64,000 nucleotides of DNA from Nemertoderma westbladi. Taxonomy: Eukaryota; Xenacoelomorpha; Nemertodermatida; Nemertodermatidae. A program made the position numbers and the translations under genes. Below the pieces are notes generated by a model, which searched no databases, was not told the origin of the DNA, and saw nothing but the letters and a program-made list of their open reading frames with translations. The stretch spans positions 1 to 64,000 of the forward strand of contig JAUCBJ010006783.1 in assembly GCA_032718475.1 (NCBI GenBank). The letters are read 5' to 3'. The first letter of the stretch is position 1. Each line of letters begins with the position of its first letter. Positions 59,233 to 64,000 of the stretch are shown here, piece by piece.

Positions 59233-61222
59233 GGGTGCGAGAGGCCGTGGATGACGTCGAAGACGTGGCGACGCCACGTGGCCGGAACGACCGGTCTGGG
59301 GTGGCCGAGAGAGACGTCGCAGAGCAGCGTTGCGCCGGAGGGGCCGATGGGGACGTCCTGCAGTTCGAGGCCCGAGATGGCGGTGCGGTATGCGGCCATC
59401 TCGCTGTCGGCGAGTTGGGCGGCAGCCATGGCGACGTAGTCGAGGCCGGGGGTGTGTACAGCGCCGATGTGTGTCCTGGAGAGGGCGTCCGCCACACAGT
59501 TATCTTTCCCCGAGACGTGGGCGATGGCCGTGGTGAACTCCGACACATAGGCGATGTGCCGCTGTTGTCTGGAGGACCACGGGTCACTGATCTTGGAGAA
59601 AGCGAACGTGAGAGGTTTGTGGTCCGTGTAGGCGGTGAAGGCGCGCCCCTCCAGGAAGTACCGGAAGTGGCGAATCGCGAGGTAAAGAGCCAGGAGCTCC
59701 CGGTCGAACGCGCTGTACTTCACCTCCGGGGGTCTCAACTGGCGGCTGAAGAACGCTAGGGGGCGCCACGACCCGCCGACCAGCTGCTCGAGGACGGCGC
59801 CCACGGCCGTGCCAGAGGCGTCCACTGTGAGTGCCGTGGGGGCGGTGGCTTCGGGGTGGGCCAACATGGTGGCGTGGGCGAGGACCTCCTTCGTGTCCCG
59901 GAAGGCTACCAGCATGTCGGGAGACCAATCGAGGAGTTTCGGCTTGGTACCGGAAAGGGCCCTGTAGAGAGGCCGCATAATGGCTGCAGCAGAGGGGATG
60001 AACCGATGGTAGAAGTTTACCATCCCCACGAACTCCTGCAGGCCCTTAACGGTGGTGGGCTGGGCGAAATCCCTGATGGCGGCGACCTTGTCAGGGAGGG
60101 GAACGGCTCCATGGGCCGAGATGCGGTGGCCGAGGAAGTCGATGACCGGTCGACCGAACTGGCACTTGGCGAGGTTGATGACGAGGCCGTGCTGCTGGAG
60201 GCGCGAGAAGAGCTGACGGAGATGGTCTCGGTGCTCCTGTCTGGACCGACTCGCGACGAGGACATCGTCTAGGTAGATGAAGACGAAGTCGAGTCCCTGG
60301 AGCGCCGAGTCCATCAGTCTCTGGAAGGCCTGGGCCGCGTTCTTCAGCCCGAACGGTACCCGGAGGAACTCGAAAAGGCCGAACGGGGTGATGACGGCGG
60401 TCTTAGCGATGTCGACCTCATGGATGGGTATCTGGTGGTAACCGCGCACCAGATCGATCTTAGAGAAGATCCGTGCTCCTGCCAGGCGGGAGGAGAAGTC
60501 CTGGATGTGGGGAACAGGATACCGATCCGGAGTCGTGGCGTCGTTGAGGCGGCGGTAGTCGCCGCAGGGCCTCCAGCCACCCGAGGGTTTCGGGGCCATG
60601 TGGAGGGGAGACGACCAGGGACTGTTAGATCGGCGGACGATCCCCATCTCCTCCATCTTGCGGAACTCCTCCTTGGCGATCGCCAGTTTGTCTGGAGGGA
60701 GACGGCGGGCGCGGGCGTGGACTGGTGGCCCTTCGGTGGGGATATAGAGTTCCACGCCGTGTTTCACCGTCGGGTCGGAGAACCGAGGCTCCGTGATGTC
60801 GGGGAACTCGGCAAGGAGACGGGCGAACTCGTTGTCGGAGGAGGCGACGGAACCGAGGTGGAGAGCGTGTCCCGGGGTCCGCCCGCATGGAATCGAGGTC
60901 AACGTCTCGGCGTCGACCAGACGGCGGCCTCTCAGATCAACCAACAGGTTGTTGGCCCGGAGGAAGTCGGCTCCGAGGAGAGGCTGGTCCACGTCCGCGG
61001 CCGTGAACCGCCACTCGAATTGGCGGGTCCCGAAACGCAGCGGAATTGTGCGTTGTCCGTATGTCCTGATCGAGGTGCTATTGGCGGCTACGAGGGGCGG
61101 ACCGCTTCCGCCCGCGCGTGCCTCGTGCGTCATAGCCGGGATGACGCTGACCTCGGCCCCGGTGTCCACCAGAAACCGTTGCCCGGACAGTCGGTCCAGG
61201 ACAAATAGCAGCAGATCGGGGT

Positions 61223-61268
61223 GGCCGGCCGTAGCAGCTGCTACTGACGGCCGGCCGGGGCGTTTCCC
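61223..61268 (-). promoter_or_regulatory. -1 ribosomal frameshift signal: GGGAAAC slippery site plus GC hairpin
   Basis: On the minus strand the heptamer GGGAAAC (61262-61268) lies in the gag frame as G-GGA-AAC, the X-XXY-YYZ pattern needed for -1 slippage. A 5-base spacer (61257-61261) is followed by a perfect 10-bp stem, GGCCGGCCGT (61247-61256) with its complement (61223-61232), around a 14-base loop. The gag stop TAG (61241-61243) lies in the loop. Slipping back one base enters the pol frame, which is open from here through protease. All elements of a classical retroelement recoding site are present; use in vivo is inferred. Confidence 0.88.
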
Positions 61269-61981
61269 GGAAAAGTGCAGGGCGAGCGGCACTTCAGGGC
61301 GTCGGTGCCAAACTTCTGGTGGAAGTAGCACCAGTCGTCGTGAGCAGGCTGGGGGACGCGTGAACTCCGGCCGCTAGTTGGGGGGCCGGTGGAGGGCTTG
61401 TGGCGGGCCGGCCCGCCGGGACCTCGTACAGTACGCACTGCCGGCTCCGGTACGATGAGCGGCGTCGCTACAGCATGAGCGGAGAGTGAGCTCGAGCGGG
61501 AGGTTTCCCAAAGCGCGTCGGCACGGTCTGCGACGCGGTCGAGGTCGCGAAAGTCCTCCTCGGCGAGTTGGAGGCGTATGGCGTCGGGCATCTGGCGGAG
61601 GAACGCCTCCTCGAACAGCAGGCAGTGGTGGTTATCACCGAGGAGTGCCTGCATCTCACCGAGGAGCTGCGAGGGTCGGCGGTCGCCGAGGCCGTTCAAG
61701 TCCCAGAGCCGCGCGGCGCGGTCGCGGCGGGAGAGTCCGAACACCTTGAGGAGTTTGGCCTTGATCTGGGCGTACTGGTCGACAGTAGGGGGATCCCGGA
61801 TCAGCTGGAGGAGGCGACTGGCAGTGTCCTGGTCGAGGGCCCCCACCACGTAGTAGTACTTAGTGGCCTCGGTTGTGACGCCCCGGATGGCGAACTGTGC
61901 CTCGGCCTGGGCGAACCAAACCTCAGGCTGGTTAGTCCAGAAGGTGGGCAGTTTCAGGGAGACGGCATTTGCCTCAGCCAT
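61241..61981 (-). CDS. Gypsy Gag (246 aa) with CsRn1-type CHCC zinc motif
   Basis: The frame starts at ATG 61979-61981 ([12 protein letters not shown]) and ends at TAG 61241-61243. Residues 1-165 look like the helical capsid region seen in related elements ([19 protein letters not shown] near 12-30). A proline/serine/arginine-rich linker follows. The C-terminus has WCYFHQKFG and KCRSPC, giving C218, H221, C231 and C235 in the spacing CX2HX9CX3C. This differs from the usual retroviral CCHC knuckle and is the published hallmark of CsRn1-family Gag proteins. Gag packages the element RNA. The frame is complete and overlaps pol by 91 nt in the -1 frame. Confidence 0.93.
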   Translation of the reverse strand: MAEANAVSLKLPTFWTNQPEVWFAQAEAQFAIRGVTTEATKYYYVVGALDQDTASRLLQLIRDPPTVDQYAQIKAKLLKVFGLSRRDRAARLWDLNGLGDRRPSQLLGEMQALLGDNHHCLLFEEAFLRQMPDAIRLQLAEEDFRDLDRVADRADALWETSRSSSLSAHAVATPLIVPEPAVRTVRGPGGPARHKPSTGPPTSGRSSRVPQPAHDDWCYFHQKFGTDALKCRSPCTFPGNAPAGRQ

Positions 61982-62054
61982 GGTGAAGGCGTTGGAGCGG
62001 GGCGCGAATAACGGGAGGGCTGTTGGTTGCAGTTCGACTCAACAAATCGTGCTG

Positions 62055-62070
62055 AGCAGTCGGGTCACCA
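62055..62070 (-). promoter_or_regulatory. Gypsy primer-binding site, tRNA-Trp-like
   Basis: On the minus strand, one base after the 5' LTR, TGGTGACCCGACTGCT begins with the TGG complement of a tRNA CCA end. TGGTGACCC and the following GAC resemble the complement of animal tRNA-Trp, the primer reported for CsRn1 elements, with some mismatch further in. The exact tRNA could not be verified here. Confidence 0.65.
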
Positions 62071-62071
62071 A

Positions 62072-62252
62072 TGTGGCAGTATAATCGTACTGCTAATGTC
62101 TCGTCATAAAGTATAATATGAAGGCAGTAGTTAGCCTACACCAGTACTGATAAATGCAATGAATAGTATGAGTGAAAGTGAAAGTTCTCTAACACTCGTC
62201 CGAGTATATGGCAAACTCAGTAGGTCCTGAGTATGTAAGTGGCACCGCCACA
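62072..62252 (-). repeat. 5' LTR of the Gypsy element
   Basis: The 181-bp LTR abuts the duplication CTAT at 62253-62256. It differs from the 3' LTR by one base seen, which dates the insertion as recent. Confidence 0.95.
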
Positions 62253-62494
62253 CTATTAATTATCGTCAAACTGGAATTATTGCAAATCAAAACCAAAGAA
62301 AATCAAACGGTAAATATAAACACTTACAAAATAAATTACCTAAAAAAAAGGCACCAAAACAGAACCAAAACGGGTCGAGGAAACAATGTATTAAAGAAAG
62401 TCCAACCCGAGTTAATTCTTCCTCACCCCTAAACCCAAATTAATTAAATTAAGTACCGCTACCCAATACGATTAATAGCACCACCAACTCGCTA

Positions 62495-62730
62495 TTATTT
62501 GCCGCTATCTTGTGATTTATTCAGTAATACTGATTCCCCCGTTGTCTCTTCGTCTGGTTTCTCTGCAATGGCATTAGAAGTTTCTAGTATTTTCGTTTTG
62601 CTTTTAAGATCTTCTGTAATTTCACAGAGTTTGGGGGGCGGGGCCGTTGGCTTGTCGCTGGTAGGAGTCGGGCTGCTCTGCTGGATTTGCATTCGGTACT
62701 TGTAAATAGTTTCTGTGGTGTCTAACGAAC
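62495..62730 (-). CDS. Unrecognised gene, last coding exon (77 aa visible)
   Basis: Reading leftwards, the acceptor TTGTTGCAG ends at 62731 and the exon encodes SLDTTETIYKYRMQIQQSS, then a low-complexity proline/threonine/lysine/glutamate-rich tail (SPTPTSDKPTAPPPK to NKSQDSGK), ending at TAA 62495-62497. The first two bases complete the glycine codon left by the exon at 63323-63515, so the two exons join in frame. ATG 62753-62755 lies upstream of the acceptor and would be intronic. I do not recognise the family. The tail looks disordered and hydrophilic. The gene is convergent with ACBD3, and the Gypsy element lies about 240 bp beyond its stop codon. Confidence 0.7.
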
Positions 62731-63322
62731 CTGCAACAATAGATAACGTCATCATGGTGAACTATATCATGGATTCTCCATCCAATTACTCAGATTGTTG
62801 AACAATTAATTGCTTTAATTCTATAGTGACTCACTTTTCACTTCTCACTTTTCACTGATTTTTATTTATTATATTTATTCCCAATTGTTCGTCAACAAAT
62901 TTATTTTGTATTTAATTTAATAAAATTTATTTTATTTATAAAATAATTAATTGTTATATTCCTGTTGCAGGAATAAACATGAGTATACTAAGTAGGTCTA
63001 CAGGGGAAACTTTAATTCCAAAAAATTGTTTTGTTATATTTCTGTGCGGTTTGCTAGCTTACACCGCTAATGGTTGAGTCGCTTTAAGTTTTAGAATGTT
63101 TAGGAATATTGATTAAATTCAATACACCGGGCGTTGTACCGATTCTGTTGAGTGTGAACGGGTCTTTATGTAAACAATCTTACACATCTGTCATCCATGC
63201 TAGAGAAAATGGATAGATAATTAATACTATAGAAAGGTTCTAGAAGTTTATTGTTTCTTTGCAGCGTAACGAGGATAATGTAACAAAATGATTAACAGAT
63301 CTAATAACTGCGACTAACTTAC
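62731..63322 (-). other. 592-bp intron of the unrecognised minus-strand gene
   Basis: On the minus strand the donor is TCGG followed by GTAAGTTAG, with the GT at 63321-63322. The acceptor is TTATCTATTGTTGCAG ending at 62731. The intron is AT-rich and phase 1. Strong consensus sites at both ends support the gene model. Confidence 0.75.
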
Positions 63323-63515
63323 CCGATGTAAGATTGAATGTGCGACCCTTTATTTCTATCTGGGAGGGGGGTAGCAACCAACTATACAAGGACCCAACTA
63401 TCGGGAGCTGACGGATAACTCCCCGTTGGTAAACATTATGTTGGAGTTCTTCGTCGAGTAAGGAGGATGCTTCGTCAATGCCGTGGCGAACTAACTCACT
63501 GAGTTTCTCTAAGGC
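63323..63515 (-). CDS. Unrecognised gene, internal coding exon (64 codons)
   Basis: The 193-nt exon is bounded on the minus strand by acceptor TTATTCCACCAG (ending at 63516) and donor GTAAGT. It is open in one frame, reading ALEKLSELVRHGIDEASSLL, then a segment with RQLPIVGSLYSWLLPPSQI and ending GRTFNLTS plus a split glycine codon. The first part looks helical and charged; IVGSLYSWLLPP is hydrophobic and could be a membrane-associated or buried helix. It is more GC-rich than its surroundings, as coding DNA would be. No family is recognised and no domain is claimed. Earlier exons lie beyond the right edge. Confidence 0.72.
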
Positions 63516-63656
63516 CTGGTGGAATAAATAAAGTTAGTTAGAAGTTAACGGGAGGGGGGGGGGGGTCATGTAGATAAATACTCAAATCGAATTGCTTTTT
63601 ATTCTTCCTTTCTTTATTTTTTTATTATACTGCACGTCATATGGATGAAGGGAAAG

Positions 63657-63779
63657 GGAGAACAGGGCAGCGACTAATAGCAGAGCTAGTGGTTGTCGGA
63701 GAACAGGGCAGCGACTAATAGCAGAGCTAGTGGTTGTCGGAGAACAGGGCAGCGACTAATAGCAGAGCTAGTGGTTGTT
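63657..63779. repeat. Three-copy 41-bp minisatellite
   Basis: Units at 63657-63697, 63698-63738 and 63739-63779 are identical except for the last base. Each starts GGAGAACAGGGCAGCGACT and ends AGCTAGTGGTTGTC (TTGTT in the last). The high identity suggests recent duplication. Confidence 0.95.
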
Positions 63780-63831
63780 ACTACCCTAGTGGTTGAGGAG
63801 GTAAGAGATTGTGAGGGATTGTAAGCGGGGC

Positions 63832-63850
63832 GGGGGGGGGGGGGGGGGGG
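63832..63850 (+). repeat. Homopolymer G tract (19 G)
   Basis: An uninterrupted run of 19 G follows GCGGGGC. Homopolymers of this length are prone to length error in sequencing, so the count may not be exact. Confidence 0.85.
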
Positions 63851-64000
63851 TAATCCAAATTACGTTTTTGTAGGAGCATTTATTAGCCGTCACATCACAT
63901 TATGAGGTTACTAAGTCGTTTCAAGACAACTTTTTAAATCAAAGAATAAATCAAAAATTTTAGACGCTTGCGAAATTCCCGAAAATTATGAAGTTTGCGA

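Larger units (their letters stand above)
58082..61331 (-). pseudogene. Gypsy pol: protease, reverse transcriptase, RNase H, integrase (frameshifted)
   Basis: The frame is reached by -1 frameshifting from gag near 61262. The first open part (61331-59187) has protease [10 protein letters not shown] (DTGA at residues 56-59), reverse transcriptase with KIDL (D293) and YLDD (353-356), and RNase H around TVDASG and YTDHKP. It also holds the integrase zinc-binding start [16 protein letters not shown] 28-bp tandem duplication (59177-59204, 59205-59232) shifts the frame. The second part (open 59587-58082) resumes at CVPCQTSK (zinc cysteines) and contains the catalytic Asp, Asp and Glu in HIDLVGP (near 59022), SSDRGSQF (near 58845) and NGLVERF (near 58737), with 35 residues between the last two. 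A GPY/F-type module (RPYEGPYRVL) follows. There is no chromodomain and no env. Long plus-strand frames here are GC-driven shadows. Confidence 0.93.
57875..62252 (-). mobile_element. Ty3/Gypsy LTR retrotransposon of CsRn1 type, pol broken
   Basis: This 4,378-bp element reads on the minus strand. Its 181-bp LTRs (62072-62252 5', 57875-58055 3') have TGTGGC...GCCACA ends and differ at one base seen (near 58002 / 62199). A 4-bp duplication CTAT flanks it (57871-57874, 62253-62256). The order Gag, protease, reverse transcriptase, RNase H, integrase is that of Gypsy elements, and there is no env. The Gag CX2HX9CX3C motif and a tRNA-Trp-like primer site are known marks of the CsRn1 clade. The element is strikingly GC-rich compared with AT-rich flanks. 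A 28-bp duplication breaks integrase, so this copy is probably inactive despite its youth. Confidence 0.95.
63516..64000 (-). other. Upstream intron of the unrecognised gene, with simple repeats
   Basis: No further exon is evident. The stretch contains G runs at 63554-63565 (12 G) and 63832-63850 (19 G), and a three-copy 41-bp minisatellite at 63657-63779. On the coding (minus) strand the G runs are C runs. Confidence 0.5.

Noticed and set aside
58055-61208. Long plus-strand frames opposite Gypsy pol (for example 58265-58978, 58773-59759, 60420-61208)
   Set aside because: GC-rich coding DNA leaves few stops on the opposite strand. The minus-strand frames carry all retroelement motifs and the plus-strand ones carry none.
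62731-62755. ATG at 62753-62755 as the start of an 86-aa gene
   Set aside because: A strong acceptor at 62731 and an in-frame join to the upstream exon make these bases intronic.

Overview
The window is eukaryotic, almost certainly from an invertebrate animal. It holds two spliced gene fragments with GT-AG introns, a metazoan-type ACBD3 C-terminus, Copia and Ty3/Gypsy LTR retrotransposons, a LINE fragment and very long minisatellites. No prokaryotic signals are seen. The species cannot be named from the sequence alone. A CsRn1-type Gypsy element would fit a marine invertebrate or other lophotrochozoan, but that is a weak guess.

Layout. 1-20056 is a 19-bp minisatellite, cut by the left edge. 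20171-20319 is a 149-nt exon of an ACBD3-like (GCP60) gene. 20320-44883 is one 24.6-kb phase-1 intron of that gene, filled by a 27-bp minisatellite (about 20427-31334 and 36013-43345). That array is split by an intact, very young Copia element (31335-36012, TSD GGGCT). 44884-45296 is the last coding exon, completing the GOLD domain. The 19-bp array lies in the preceding intron, so the gene carries about 38 kb of satellite around one small exon.

Downstream, 46468-53430 is a decayed, 5'-truncated LINE on the minus strand. It is interrupted by a second, broken Copia copy (47972-52632, TSD ATTTC). 53431-57870 is AT-rich spacer with a 36-bp minisatellite and a foldback element of about 1.15 kb. 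57875-62252 is a GC-rich Ty3/Gypsy element of CsRn1 type on the minus strand, with a textbook -1 frameshift signal and a pol broken by a 28-bp duplication. 62495-63515 holds the last two exons of an unrecognised minus-strand gene, convergent with ACBD3.

The most unusual features are the satellite-filled introns flanking a tiny exon, the nested higher-order structure of both arrays, the Copia primer site matching the anticodon arm of initiator tRNA-Met, and the GGGAAAC-plus-hairpin recoding site in the Gypsy element. The many long repeat-peptide reading frames inside the 27-bp array are by-products of a period divisible by three and are not annotated as genes.
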